The notes: generated by a model from the letters alone, not told the origin. Shown: positions 1 to 8,202, counted from the stretch's first letter. The stretch is 64,000 bases of DNA from Kocuria flava (GCF_001482365.1 NZ_CP013254.1:186001-250000); one strand, 5' to 3'. Numbers and translations: made by a program.

Positions 1-649
1 CTGCGCGCGCCTGCAGAACGAGCACTACGCCGACGAGGACGAGGTGCTCACCGCGTGCGCCGAGGCCCTGCGGGAGGAGTACCGGGCGATCACGGACGCC
101 GGGCTGATCGTGCAGATCGACGACCCCTCGATCGCCGAGAACTGGGACCAGATCAACCCGGAGCCCACGGTCGAGGACTACCTCGCGTTCACCCGCAAGC
201 GCGTGGAGGCCCTGAACTACGCCCTCGCGGGCATCCCGGCCGAGCAGGTGCGCTTCCACCTGTGCTGGGGCTCCTGGCACGGGCCCCACACCACGGACCT
301 GGAGTTCCGCCACCTCGTGGACCTGATGCTGGAGATCGACGCCGGCGCCTACAGCTTCGAGGGCGCCAACGTCCGCCACGAGCACGAGTGGCGGGTGTGG
401 GAGGACCGCGCGCTGCCCGAGGGCAAGCTCATCGTCCCGGGCATCGTCTCGCACGCCACCAACGTGGTGGAGCACCCCGAGCTGGTGGCCGACCGGATCG
501 AGCGCTTCGCCCGGGCCGTGGGCCGGGAGAACGTCATCGCCTCCACCGACTGCGGGCTCGGCGGGCGCATCCACCCCCAGATCGCCTGGGCCAAGCTCGA
601 GACCCTCGCCCGCGGCGCCGAGCTCGCCACCCGGCGGCTCTGGGGCTGA
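1..649 (+). CDS. MetE-like cobalamin-independent methionine synthase family protein (3' part)
   Basis: This is the C-terminal part of a zinc-dependent methyltransferase-type TIM barrel; its start lies before the window and the frame is open from base 2. Zinc-ligand motifs of the MetE C-terminal domain are visible: HLCWGSW (His-x-Cys), a Glu in the YSFEGANVRHE segment, and STDCGLGGR near the end with the last Cys. In MetE such residues bind the zinc that activates a thiol. Short single-domain members of this family include methionine synthase-like proteins and epoxyalkane:coenzyme M transferases, so the substrate cannot be named. A strong hairpin follows the stop. The family call is firm; the substrate is unknown. 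Confidence 0.85.
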   Translation, partial: CARLQNEHYADEDEVLTACAEALREEYRAITDAGLIVQIDDPSIAENWDQINPEPTVEDYLAFTRKRVEALNYALAGIPAEQVRFHLCWGSWHGPHTTDLEFRHLVDLMLEIDAGAYSFEGANVRHEHEWRVWEDRALPEGKLIVPGIVSHATNVVEHPELVADRIERFARAVGRENVIASTDCGLGGRIHPQIAWAKLETLARGAELATRRLWG

Positions 650-674
650 GCACTCCGGACCGCACGGGCAGCCC

Positions 675-714
675 CCGGGGCCCCGGTTCCTCCGCGCAGG
701 AGCCGGGGCCCCGG
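675..714 (+). terminator. Terminator-like hairpin after the MetE-like gene
   Basis: Arms at 675-691 and 698-714 pair over 17 bp with one G-T wobble around a 6-nt loop. It lies 26 bp after the stop at 649. There is no T-run, as is common for terminators in high-GC actinobacteria. Confidence 0.6.
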
Positions 715-819
715 CGCGTCCGGGGCGCATCCGGCGCGTGTCCGGAGTGCCGCCGGAGTGCCGCCGGGGACGTCGGCGACCCCGGATCCCGACATCCTCC
801 GGACGGCTCGAGGGGCAGG

Positions 820-873
820 GTGACACGGATCACGCGGATCCGTATCATGGCACTCAATTACCGAACGTTCGGT
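820..873 (+). promoter_or_regulatory. Promoter and palindromic operator of the first MHS transporter
   Basis: A -35 element GTGACA (820-825) and a -10 element TATCAT (843-848) are 17 bp apart. Just downstream, where transcription should start, is the perfect 14-bp palindrome ACCGAACGTTCGGT (860-873). A palindrome there suggests repression by a dimeric regulator, for example of the TetR type. No such regulator gene is next to it in this window, so the cognate factor is unknown. Confidence 0.6.
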
Positions 874-932
874 CGACACGGACGTCCGGCCGCCGAGAAC
901 GGCTCCCGTTCCCGATCCACTGGAGACCACAC

Positions 933-2339
933 ATGGCCCACACCGCTTCCGCCCCGGCCGGGCGGCACGAGATGTCCCACGAGGAGCGCAAGGTCCTCGC
1001 CGGCACCCTCGTCGGCACCACCATCGAGTGGTACGACTTCTTCATCTACGCGCAGGCCGCCGCCTTCGTGCTCGCCCCGCTGTTCTTCGAGCCCCTGGCC
1101 CAGGAGAACGCCGGCCTCGCCCAGGTCGTGGCGTGGGCCTCGCTGGGCATCAGCTTCCTGTTCCGCCCGCTCGGGGCGGTCGTGGCCGGCCACCTGGGCG
1201 ACAAGCACGGCCGCAAGCTCGTGCTCGTGCTCACCCTGGTCGGCATGGGCGCGGCCACGATGCTCATCGGCCTGCTGCCCACCTACGCCACGATCGGCGT
1301 GTGGGCCCCGATCCTCCTGATCCTGCTGCGCGTGATCCAGGGCTTCTCCGCCGGCGGCGAGTGGGGCGGCGCGGCCCTGATGTCCGTCGAGCACGCCCCC
1401 CGCCACAAGCGCGGGCTCTTCGGTGCGTACCCGCAGATCGGCGTGCCCCTGGGCATGCTCCTGGCCACCGGCTTCATGTTCGCGATCACCTCGATGGTGA
1501 GCCCCGAGGACTTCCAGGCCTGGGGCTGGCGCATCCCGTTCCTGTCCTCGGTGGTGCTCATCGTGGTCGGCTACCTGATCCGCAAGACCGTCGACGAGTC
1601 CCCGGTCTTCAAGGAGATGCAGCTGCGCAAGAAGGAGTCCTCGGCGCCGCTGGGCCAGCTGTTCAAGCACAACTCCAAGGAGGTCACCCTCGCGGCCCTG
1701 ATCTTCGCCGCCAACAACGCCGCCGGCTACCTGGTCATCGCCTTCTTCGCCTCCTACGGCGCCAAGTCCCTGGGCATGGACCGCTCCGCGACCCTGATCG
1801 CCTCCCTGATCGGCGGCGTCGGCTGGCTGGTCTTCACGATGATCGGCGGGTGGATGTCGGACACCGTCGGGCGCGTGCGCACCTTCCAGATCGGCTACGG
1901 CATCATCATCCTGTGGGCGATCCCGATGTGGTTCCTGCTCGACACCGCCTCCCTGCCGCTGTTCGCCCTGGCCATCGTGATCCTCACCATCGGCCTCGGC
2001 CCGTCCTACGGCCCGCAGTCGGCGCTCTACGCCGAGATGTTCCCGGCCCGCGTGCGCTACTCCGGGGTCTCGATCGGCTACGCGTTCGGCTCCATCATCG
2101 GCGGCGCCTTCGCGCCGATGATCGCCCAGCTGCTGCTCAACGAGACGGGCATGTCCTGGACCATCGGTGTGTACATCGCCGCCCTGGCCCTGGTGTCCTT
2201 CATCGCCGTGTCCATGGTCCCGAAGTCGCTGCAGGGCACCGACCTGCACGTCGAGGAGGTCCACGAGCAGTACGTGGCCGAGCACCCCGAGGCCCGGCAG
2301 GTCCTCGACGCCGCCCGGGCCGCCGAGCAGCGCGACTGA
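933..2339 (+). CDS. MHS-family MFS metabolite:H+ symporter
   Basis: This 468-residue inner-membrane transporter belongs to the metabolite:H+ symporter branch of the major facilitator superfamily (ShiA/ProP/KgtP-like). The signature TLVGTTIEWYDFFIY near the N-terminus, the loop GHLGDKHGRK, and RVIQGFSAGGEWGGA in TM4 support this. About twelve hydrophobic segments are present. The ATG at 933 is preferred to earlier in-frame codons because GGAGA sits 7 nt upstream and the MHS homology begins soon after. Substrates of this family are organic acids, shikimate, proline/betaine or similar; here it is not known. It is a single-gene unit between its own promoter and a hairpin. A second member lies at 9321-10739. 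Confidence 0.9.
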   Translation: MAHTASAPAGRHEMSHEERKVLAGTLVGTTIEWYDFFIYAQAAAFVLAPLFFEPLAQENAGLAQVVAWASLGISFLFRPLGAVVAGHLGDKHGRKLVLVLTLVGMGAATMLIGLLPTYATIGVWAPILLILLRVIQGFSAGGEWGGAALMSVEHAPRHKRGLFGAYPQIGVPLGMLLATGFMFAITSMVSPEDFQAWGWRIPFLSSVVLIVVGYLIRKTVDESPVFKEMQLRKKESSAPLGQLFKHNSKEVTLAALIFAANNAAGYLVIAFFASYGAKSLGMDRSATLIASLIGGVGWLVFTMIGGWMSDTVGRVRTFQIGYGIIILWAIPMWFLLDTASLPLFALAIVILTIGLGPSYGPQSALYAEMFPARVRYSGVSIGYAFGSIIGGAFAPMIAQLLLNETGMSWTIGVYIAALALVSFIAVSMVPKSLQGTDLHVEEVHEQYVAEHPEARQVLDAARAAEQRD

Positions 2340-2359
2340 GCCCCACCGGCGCCGCCTCC

Positions 2360-2408
2360 GACGGACGCCCGCCGCCGCCCCTCCCCGGGGCCGCGGCGGG
2401 CGTCCGTC
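2360..2408. terminator. Bidirectional terminator-like hairpin between convergent genes
   Basis: Perfect 16-bp arms (2360-2375 and 2393-2408) enclose a 17-nt loop. It sits between the convergent MHS transporter gene and lrp-like gene, so it can serve both. Confidence 0.65.
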
Positions 2409-2448
2409 GTCGTCGGGCCCGGCGCGGACCGGACCGCCGCGCCCCGGC

Positions 2449-2931
2449 TCAGGACTCCCCGGCGGTGCGGCGCAGCAGCCCGGTGAGCCGCAGCGGCATC
2501 ACCTCGAGCAGCGAGATCGCCGTGCTCGTGCGCAGCACCCCCGGGGTCTCGACCACGAGGTTCGTGATCCGGTGCAGGTCCTCGGTGTCGCGGGCCACCA
2601 CGCGCGCCAGCAGGTCGGCGTCCCCGGTGGTCGCGTGGATCTCGATGATCTCCGGGATCGCCCGCAGCCCGGCCAGCGCCTCCTCCCCCGCGCCCTGGCG
2701 GATGGACAGCTCCACGAAGGCCGTCAGGTCGCAGCCCAGCGCCCGCGGGTCCAGCCGGCGGCTGGGCGAGCGCAGCACCCCGCCCTCGGTCAGGCGGCGC
2801 AGCCGGGCGTGGACGGTGTTGCGGGCGACCCCGAGCGTGCGGGCCAGGGCGAGCACGCTGGCCGCCGGGTCCTGGTCGAGGGCGAGGAGGATCCGGGCGT
2901 CGAGAGCGTCGAGGCGGTGCATGCTGCGCAT
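2449..2931 (-). CDS. Lrp/AsnC family transcriptional regulator
   Basis: A 160-residue Lrp/AsnC regulator. The N-terminal winged helix-turn-helix is MHRLDALDARILLALDQDP, followed by ALARTLGVARNTVHARLRRL. The C-terminal RAM/AsnC ligand-binding domain includes the GDADLLARVVARD segment, close to the usual GxxDxxL pattern. The frame stays open further upstream, but family similarity begins at MRSMHRLD. Starts at 2931 or 2922 are both possible, and neither has a strong ribosome site on this strand. It is divergent from the aminotransferase/ThDP pair and is the obvious candidate to control them in response to an amino acid; that role is inferred. Confidence 0.85.
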   Translation of the reverse strand: MRSMHRLDALDARILLALDQDPAASVLALARTLGVARNTVHARLRRLTEGGVLRSPSRRLDPRALGCDLTAFVELSIRQGAGEEALAGLRAIPEIIEIHATTGDADLLARVVARDTEDLHRITNLVVETPGVLRTSTAISLLEVMPLRLTGLLRRTAGES

Positions 2932-2954
2932 TCTGTCAGCAAGGAGGTCTTCCG

Positions 2955-3089
2955 GTGAGCACCTGTCGCAGTCGGGACCCCGTGTGTTGCACAGCTCACG
3001 GCCGCCCCGGGAGCATGGCGGGAGAACCCGGCAGCACCGGGGCGCACCGGCCGACCGGGCGCCCCGGACTCGAGGAAGGCCTCCCGTGA
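2955..3089 (+). CDS. Upstream ORF / Cys-containing leader peptide candidate
   Basis: This 44-codon reading frame has the best ribosome site in the neighbourhood: AAGGAGG at 2941-2947, 7 nt before GTG 2955. The peptide starts MSTCRSRDPVCCTAHG, with three Cys codons in the first twelve. Its TGA (3087-3089) overlaps the GTG start of the aminotransferase (3086-3088), a classic translational-coupling arrangement. Short actinobacterial leader ORFs with clustered Cys codons are known to act in cysteine-responsive attenuation, so this may sense charged tRNA-Cys. It could instead be a chance frame. The Shine-Dalgarno sequence and the overlap are directly seen; the function is inferred. Confidence 0.5.
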   Translation: MSTCRSRDPVCCTAHGRPGSMAGEPGSTGAHRPTGRPGLEEGLP

Positions 3090-4231
3090 CCACCAGTTCC
3101 ACCGCCCGCCCCGCCGGCGCGACCTCCGCCCCGGCCGCCACCGTCCCCGTCCCCTCCGCGGAGCCGCCGCTGCGCCCGGTCGTGGCGCAGCTGCCCGGCT
3201 ACGTGGCCGGGCGCCGGGCCTCCGGCGCGCTCACCGCCGCGCTGGCCTCCAACGAGAGCCACTACGACCCCCTGCCCTCGGTGCTCGAGGAGGTCCGGGA
3301 GGCGGCCGGGCGGATGAACCGCTACCCGGACATGGGGGCGGTGCAGCTGCGCGAGCGGATCGCGGCGTTCCTGGGCGTGCGCCCGGAGGAGGTCGCCGTG
3401 GGCCCGGGCAGCGTGGGCGTGCTCCAGCAGATCCTCGGGGCGACCTGCGGGCCCGGCGACGAGGTCGTCTTCGCGTGGCGCTCCTTCGAGGCCTACCCCA
3501 TCCTGGTGAGCCTCACCGGGGCCACCGCCGTGCCCGTGCCCCTGGCCGCGGACGAGGGCCACGACCTGGAGGCCATGGCCGCGGCGGTCACCGACCGCAC
3601 CCGGGCGGTGCTCGTGTGCTCCCCCAACAACCCCACGGGCACGTCCGTGCCGCAGGCGGCGCTGGAGCGCTTCCTGGCCGCCGTCCCGCCGCACGTGCTC
3701 GTCGTCGTCGACGAGGCCTACGTCGAGTTCGTCGACGAGGAGCGCCCGCTCGACGCCCTGGCGCTGTTCCGCGCCCACCCCAACGTCTGCGTGCTGCGCA
3801 CGTTCTCGAAGGCCTACGGGCTGGCCGGCCTGCGGGTGGGCTACGCGGTGGCCCACGAGGGGCTCGCCGAGGGCCTGCGCAAGGTCGCGCTGCCCTTCGG
3901 CGTGAGCACCGTGGCCCAGCGGGCGGCGATCCGCTCCCTCGACGCCGCCGGCGAGCTGCGCGAGCGCGCCGCCGCCGTGGCCGCCGAGCGCCGCCGGGTC
4001 GTCGACGCCCTGCGCGCGGCCGGGTGGGAGCTCCCGGAGAGCCAGGCCAACTTCGTGTGGCTGCGCGCCGGCGACGCCCTGCGCGAGGCCCTCACCGGGG
4101 CCTTCGACCGGGCCGGCGTGCTCGTGCGCGCCTACCCCGGCGACGGCGTGCGGATCACCCTCGCCGACCCCGCCACGAACGACCGCGTGCTGGCCGTGCT
4201 GGCCGACCGCGCGGCGTTCCCCGCCCGCTGA
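3086..4231 (+). CDS. Class I/II PLP aminotransferase (HisC / aromatic aminotransferase-like)
   Basis: A 381-residue fold-type I aminotransferase of the histidinol-phosphate / aromatic amino acid group. Visible motifs are ASNESHYDPLPSV near the N-terminus, VCSPNNPTGT, VVVDEAYVEF (the PLP-interacting Asp) and TFSKAYGLAGLRVGY, which carries the Schiff-base lysine. The GTG at 3086 is supported by GAGGAAGG 6 nt upstream and by overlap with the upstream ORF. The ThDP enzyme gene begins 29 bp downstream. In such pairs a 2-oxo acid made by transamination would be decarboxylated or condensed by the ThDP enzyme. The gene is not in a his operon, so an arylpyruvate-forming (Pat-like) or other amino acid transaminase role is more likely than histidine synthesis. 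Confidence 0.85.
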   Translation: MTTSSTARPAGATSAPAATVPVPSAEPPLRPVVAQLPGYVAGRRASGALTAALASNESHYDPLPSVLEEVREAAGRMNRYPDMGAVQLRERIAAFLGVRPEEVAVGPGSVGVLQQILGATCGPGDEVVFAWRSFEAYPILVSLTGATAVPVPLAADEGHDLEAMAAAVTDRTRAVLVCSPNNPTGTSVPQAALERFLAAVPPHVLVVVDEAYVEFVDEERPLDALALFRAHPNVCVLRTFSKAYGLAGLRVGYAVAHEGLAEGLRKVALPFGVSTVAQRAAIRSLDAAGELRERAAAVAAERRRVVDALRAAGWELPESQANFVWLRAGDALREALTGAFDRAGVLVRAYPGDGVRITLADPATNDRVLAVLADRAAFPAR

Positions 4232-4260
4232 CCGCCCCGCCGACCCGAGAGGCCGACCCC

Positions 4261-5964
4261 GTGACCACCTCCGCCCCGGAGACCTCCGCCGCCCCGTCCC
4301 CCGCCGCGGGGGCCCCGACCGTCTCGACCGCCGTGGCGGACGTGCTCGCCGAGCGCACCGGGCACCTGTTCGGGCTGATGGGCAACGGCAACGCCCACCT
4401 GATCAGCACCCTCACCCGCCGGGGCTTCCCGTTCACCTCCGCCCGGCACGAGGCCGCGACCGTCGCGATGGCCGACGCCTGGCACCGGGCCACCGGCCGC
4501 ACCGGGGCGGCGACGACGACGTACGGCGCCGGCTTCACCAACGCCTACACCGCCCTGGCCGAGGCACGGCTGGCCCGGATCCCGCTGGTGCTCGTCGTCG
4601 GCGACGCCCCGAGCACGGGACGCCGCGCCTTCGACGTCGACCAGACGGCCGCGGCCGCCGCCGTGGGGGTGACCACCCTGGTCGCGCGCCCGGACAACGC
4701 CGTGGCGATCGCCCACCGGGCCTTCGACCTCGCCGAGCGCACGGTGCAGCCGGTCGTGCTGGCGATCCCCTACGACCACGGCACGGCCCCGCTCACCGAC
4801 CCGGTCGCCCTGGACCCGCTGCCGGCCAAGCCCGTCTGGCACGCCACGACCGAGGAGCTGGACCGGGTGGCCGAGATCCTGCGCGCGGCGCGGCGGCCGC
4901 TGCTGCTCGCGGGCCGGGGCGTGGTGCTGGCCGGCGCCGTGACCCCCCTGAAGGAGCTCGGGGACCGGATCGGCGGCCTGTTCATGACCTCCGTGATGGC
5001 CGCCGGGGCCTTCGCCAGCCCGTGGGACCTCGGCATCGCCGGCGGCTTCACCCGCGACCACCGCCTGGCCCTGGCGCGGCAGGCCGACGTCGTGCTCGTG
5101 GCCGGGGCGTCGCTGAACGCCTTCCAGTCCCGCTACGGCACCCTCTTCGCGGAGGGCACCCGGGTGCTGCGGATCGACAACGAGCCCGCGGAGGAGCTGA
5201 CCCACCCGCAGGTCACCGACTACGTCCGCGCCGACCTCGCCCCGTTCCTCGAGGCCCTCACGGGTCGGGTCCCCGCCGCGGAGCAGTCGCGCACCTGGCG
5301 GGCCGCCGTGCCGGAGGTCGCCACGGAGGCGTTCCGCTCGGCCGAGCCCGTCGAGGACCCGGCGGAGTTCGGCCCGGACGGCCGGCTCAACCCGCGCGCG
5401 GTCGTCGCCGCGCTCGAGCGGATCCTGCCGCGGGAGCGCTCCGTGGTGATGGACGGCGGGCACTTCATCGGCTGGGCGCCGATGTACCTGTCCGTGCCCG
5501 ACCCGCAGGCCATGGTGCTCGTGGGCACGGCCTTCCAGTCCATCGGGCTGGGCTTCGGCTCCGCGGCCGGGGTCTCGGCGGCCCGCCCGGACCGCACCAC
5601 GGTCTTCTTCTCCGGCGACGGCGGCGGGCTGATGGGCCTGGCCGACCTCGAGACGTTCCTGCGCACCACCCGCCGCGGCGTGGTCGTGGTGCTCAACGAC
5701 TCCGCCTACGGCGCGGAGCTGCACCAGTACGCCGCCAAGGGCCTGCACGAGCAGGCGATGCTCATCGACGAGGTGGACTTCGCCGCGCTGGGCCGGGCGA
5801 TGGGCGCCGACGGCGCGAAGATCACGGACCTCGCCGGGCTGGCGCGGCTCGAGCAGTGGCTGGCCGGCCACGAGGAGGGGGTGTTCGTGCTCGACGTCGC
5901 CATCTCGCAGAAGGTCGTGGCCGAGTTCATGAGCGCCTCGATGTCCGCCGGGCGGCGGCTCTGA
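4261..5964 (+). CDS. Thiamine-diphosphate-dependent enzyme, acetolactate synthase/2-oxoacid decarboxylase superfamily
   Basis: 567 residues with the three-domain ThDP enzyme layout: N-terminal Pyr domain (ARHEAATVAMADAW with the catalytic-type Glu), central DHS-like domain (RPLLLAGRGVVLAGA) and C-terminal PP domain. The ThDP/Mg2+ motif runs from FSGDGGGLMG to NDSAYGAE. It forms a two-gene unit with the aminotransferase. The expected reaction is decarboxylation or carboligation of the 2-oxo acid made by its neighbour. Benzoylformate, phenylpyruvate and sulfopyruvate decarboxylases and acetolactate synthases all share this fold, so the substrate is not determined. No small regulatory IlvN-like gene is present, which argues against acetolactate synthase. 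Confidence 0.8.
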   Translation: MTTSAPETSAAPSPAAGAPTVSTAVADVLAERTGHLFGLMGNGNAHLISTLTRRGFPFTSARHEAATVAMADAWHRATGRTGAATTTYGAGFTNAYTALAEARLARIPLVLVVGDAPSTGRRAFDVDQTAAAAAVGVTTLVARPDNAVAIAHRAFDLAERTVQPVVLAIPYDHGTAPLTDPVALDPLPAKPVWHATTEELDRVAEILRAARRPLLLAGRGVVLAGAVTPLKELGDRIGGLFMTSVMAAGAFASPWDLGIAGGFTRDHRLALARQADVVLVAGASLNAFQSRYGTLFAEGTRVLRIDNEPAEELTHPQVTDYVRADLAPFLEALTGRVPAAEQSRTWRAAVPEVATEAFRSAEPVEDPAEFGPDGRLNPRAVVAALERILPRERSVVMDGGHFIGWAPMYLSVPDPQAMVLVGTAFQSIGLGFGSAAGVSAARPDRTTVFFSGDGGGLMGLADLETFLRTTRRGVVVVLNDSAYGAELHQYAAKGLHEQAMLIDEVDFAALGRAMGADGAKITDLAGLARLEQWLAGHEEGVFVLDVAISQKVVAEFMSASMSAGRRL

Positions 5965-6064
5965 GCCGCCGCCCGGCGGACCCGGGACGGTGACGGGCGC
6001 CGGGACCGGTCGGTAGGATGCGGGCAGCGCCGCCCGGCGCCGTCGTCGAAGGATGCCCGCACCC

Positions 6065-6892
6065 ATGACCGGTTCCCGCCCCGCCCCCGCCGCCGCGACC
6101 GGGAACTCCCCCGCCGTCCCGCTGCACGAGGCCCTGGCGGGCAGCGAGGACCTCCGGGAGTTCCTCGAGGAGTTCGCGCGCATCATGGCCGCCCGTCTCT
6201 CCGCGGACGGGGCGGAGGTCTGGTGCGCGATCACGCTGCTGCGCGACGGGACGGTCGGCACGGTCGCCGCCAGCACCGCGCACGCCGAGGCCCTCGACGA
6301 GCTCCAGTACGACCACGACGACGGGCCGTGCCTGACCGCGGCCCGCGAGCAGGAGCTCGTGCACGTCCCGGACCTCGCGGCCGACGGGCGGTGGGGCGAC
6401 TACGGCGCCGCCGCCCTCGCCCGCGGCGTCCACGGCGCGGCCGCGGCCCCCTTCGACCTGCCGGAGCCCGACCGCGCGGCCCTGAACGTCTACGCCGGGG
6501 CCCCGCACGCCCTCGACGACGACGCGCTCGCCGCCGTGGTCCGGGAGGTGTCCTCCGCCTCGACGGCCCTGCGCCTGGCCCTGCGGCTCGCCCGGCACCG
6601 GGAGACGGAGGCGGACCTGCGCACCGCCCTGTCCTCGCGCACCACGATCGACCTCGCCGTGGGCATCCTCATGGGCCAGCAGCGCTGCTCCCAGGACGAG
6701 GCCTTCGAGCTGCTCGCCGCCGCCGCGGGCGCCCGCGGCGCCAAGCTGCGCGAGATCGCCGCCGAGCTGGTGCGGACCACCGGCGGCGCGCAGGCGCGCA
6801 CCCACTTCAACGACGCCCGGGCCTCGTCCCGGCCGCGTCCGGGGACCGGGGAGAGCCCTCCCGGGACCGGCGGGGGCGACCGGATGGCGTAG
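6065..6892 (+). CDS. GAF and ANTAR domain protein (RNA-binding antiterminator type)
   Basis: About 275 residues: an N-terminal GAF-like sensor with the core DDGPCLTAAREQELVHVPDL, followed by a C-terminal ANTAR domain (SSRTTIDLAVGILMGQQRCSQDEAFELL). ANTAR domains bind paired RNA hairpins and prevent transcription termination. The start at 6065 is chosen because GAAGGAT lies about 10 nt upstream; ATG 6053 would have no spacer. The tail after the ANTAR domain is Pro/Gly/Arg-rich and probably disordered. The signal and RNA target are unknown. A related but truncated gene lies at 38726-39259. Confidence 0.85.
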   Translation: MTGSRPAPAAATGNSPAVPLHEALAGSEDLREFLEEFARIMAARLSADGAEVWCAITLLRDGTVGTVAASTAHAEALDELQYDHDDGPCLTAAREQELVHVPDLAADGRWGDYGAAALARGVHGAAAAPFDLPEPDRAALNVYAGAPHALDDDALAAVVREVSSASTALRLALRLARHRETEADLRTALSSRTTIDLAVGILMGQQRCSQDEAFELLAAAAGARGAKLREIAAELVRTTGGAQARTHFNDARASSRPRPGTGESPPGTGGGDRMA

Positions 6893-7069
6893 GCTGGTCG
6901 CGGTCGAGTAGGGGCCCAGCACTTCCTCCTGCCCAGCGAAAGACCGTCTCCCCATGGCCCTGCCGCCCCCTGTGCACCGCCGCCCCGTGCCGGCCGCGCC
7001 GCCCTCCGTTCCCGACCCGCCGACGGCCCCTGCGGCCGGCGCCGTCGCGCGCCCCCCGGAGGGCTCCCG

Positions 7070-7324
7070 GTGACCGGGACCGCCGGAGCGAGCCCGCTCG
7101 CCGTCCCGGAGCGGCCGGCCGGGGCCGACCCGACCGTGCTCGTGCCCGACGACCCGTTCCCCGACGACCTCATGGAGCTGCCCCTCGTGGCGCTGCAGGT
7201 GCTGCACAGCCGGCTCTGCCGCCAGCTCGAGCGCGAGCACCGGGACCCGGGCGGCCCGCACCCGCTGACCCTCGACCGGCTCCGGGACGTCGGCGTGGAG
7301 CTGGACAGCCGCCTGATCGCCTGA
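7070..7324 (+). CDS. Small hypothetical protein
   Basis: 84 residues from GTG 7070, with GGAGGG about 8 nt upstream. Nearly every third codon base is G or C, as in neighbouring true genes. The second half is likely helical (LPLVALQVLHSRLCRQLEREH and LTLDRLRDVGVELDSRL). There is no signal peptide or membrane segment. I do not recognise the family. It follows the GAF-ANTAR gene by 177 bp in the same direction. Confidence 0.6.
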   Translation: MTGTAGASPLAVPERPAGADPTVLVPDDPFPDDLMELPLVALQVLHSRLCRQLEREHRDPGGPHPLTLDRLRDVGVELDSRLIA

Positions 7325-7532
7325 GCGTCCCCGTGCCCACGCCTGCGCCGCCCGGGCGCGGAGGGAGCCGGTGCGGCACCGGACGGTCCCGCACCGCTCG
7401 GTCCCGGACCGTCTCGGGTGGGCTCGGTCCGGGGTGGGCCCTGTCCGGCGAAGAGGGGGCATTGCTTTCGCACCTGAAGGCGGATCATGGGAACAGGACG
7501 CCCGTCCGCTCCACGACCCAGGGGGACCCGCC

Positions 7533-7817
7533 ATGACCGCCACCGCCCACCCCAGACCCGCCGCCGGCCCCGCCGCGGGCGCCGAGGACGCCGTGCGCGC
7601 CGAGGTGGTCAACGCCCTCGCGCTGCAGGGTGTGCAGGTCTCGGCCGTGACCACGCTCTTCGACGGGCGGGAGTGGGGCGTGACCGTCACCGGTCACAGC
7701 CCCGGCCTGGCCGAGGGGGACGTGCGGGTCGCCGTGTGGAACACCGTGCTCAACTGCACCGCGCTCTACGGGGTGCGCCGCCCGGTCGAGAGCGTGCGCG
7801 TGCGCTTCGAGGGCTGA
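7533..7817 (+). CDS. Small hypothetical protein
   Basis: 94 residues, with GGGGGA in front of ATG 7533. After an Ala/Pro-rich start, the body (AVRAEVVNALALQGVQVSAVTTLFDG and a strand-rich remainder) looks like a compact alpha/beta domain. No family is recognised. Earlier in-frame codons were rejected because the preceding residues are Arg/Gly noise with no ribosome site. Confidence 0.6.
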   Translation: MTATAHPRPAAGPAAGAEDAVRAEVVNALALQGVQVSAVTTLFDGREWGVTVTGHSPGLAEGDVRVAVWNTVLNCTALYGVRRPVESVRVRFEG

Positions 7818-7870
7818 GCGGACCGCACCGCCGGCCCCGGACGGGGCCCGTGCCCCGGCCCCGTGCGCGC

Positions 7871-7970
7871 GGCCCGCGTCAGGCAGCCGCGCCGCCGGGC
7901 TCCCTGCGCGCGCCCCGCGGGGACCGCGTCAGGCCGCCGCGCCGCCGGGCTCCCCGTGCAGGCCCCGCAG
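7871..7970. repeat. 50-bp imperfect tandem duplication
   Basis: 7871-7920 and 7921-7970 are near-copies. Thirty bases (7875-7904 and 7925-7954) differ by one base. The second copy contains the stop codon and last codons of the minus-strand gene 7929-8195, so the duplication lies at that gene's 3' end. Confidence 0.7.
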
Positions 7971-8195
7971 GCTCCGCCCCGGGCCGTCCTGCGGCCCGGG
8001 CAGGGGCCGGGCGTGGTCGCCGAGGACCGTCCAGCCGCGCCGGACGTTGCCCCACGCGTCGCGCAGGGTCCACGCGCGCAGGGGCAGTCGTTCGCGCGCG
8101 GGCACGGTGAACCGCCCGAGGGCGGCGAGGACCGCCAGGAGGACGAGGACGTAGAGGGCGCCGACCACGAGGAGCTCCTTGCCGCGCAACCGCAC
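7929..8195 (-). CDS. Small membrane protein, unknown
   Basis: 88 residues with one hydrophobic segment near the N-terminus (ELLVVGALYVLVLLAVLAALG), then a basic Trp/Arg-rich tail. The GTG start at 8195 has no clear ribosome site and may be leaderless. The gene is divergent from the CGNR regulator gene and shares its 60-bp control region. The family is not recognised. Confidence 0.45.
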   Translation of the reverse strand: MRLRGKELLVVGALYVLVLLAVLAALGRFTVPARERLPLRAWTLRDAWGNVRRGWTVLGDHARPLPGPQDGPGRSLRGLHGEPGGAAA

Positions 8196-8202
8196 TGTAA
8201 TG

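Noticed and set aside
2941..2947. AAGGAGG as ribosome site of the Lrp gene
   Set aside because: It is on the plus strand and so reads in the wrong direction for the minus-strand Lrp gene. It fits the plus-strand upstream ORF instead.
4132..6276. A 714-codon open frame on the minus strand across the ThDP enzyme gene
   Set aside because: It is the mirror of a true GC-rich gene. The translation is low-complexity Gly/Arg/His with no domain, and the opposite strand has full ThDP enzyme motifs. The same reasoning excludes other long antisense frames opposite hpaE, hpaD, the monooxygenase and ureC.
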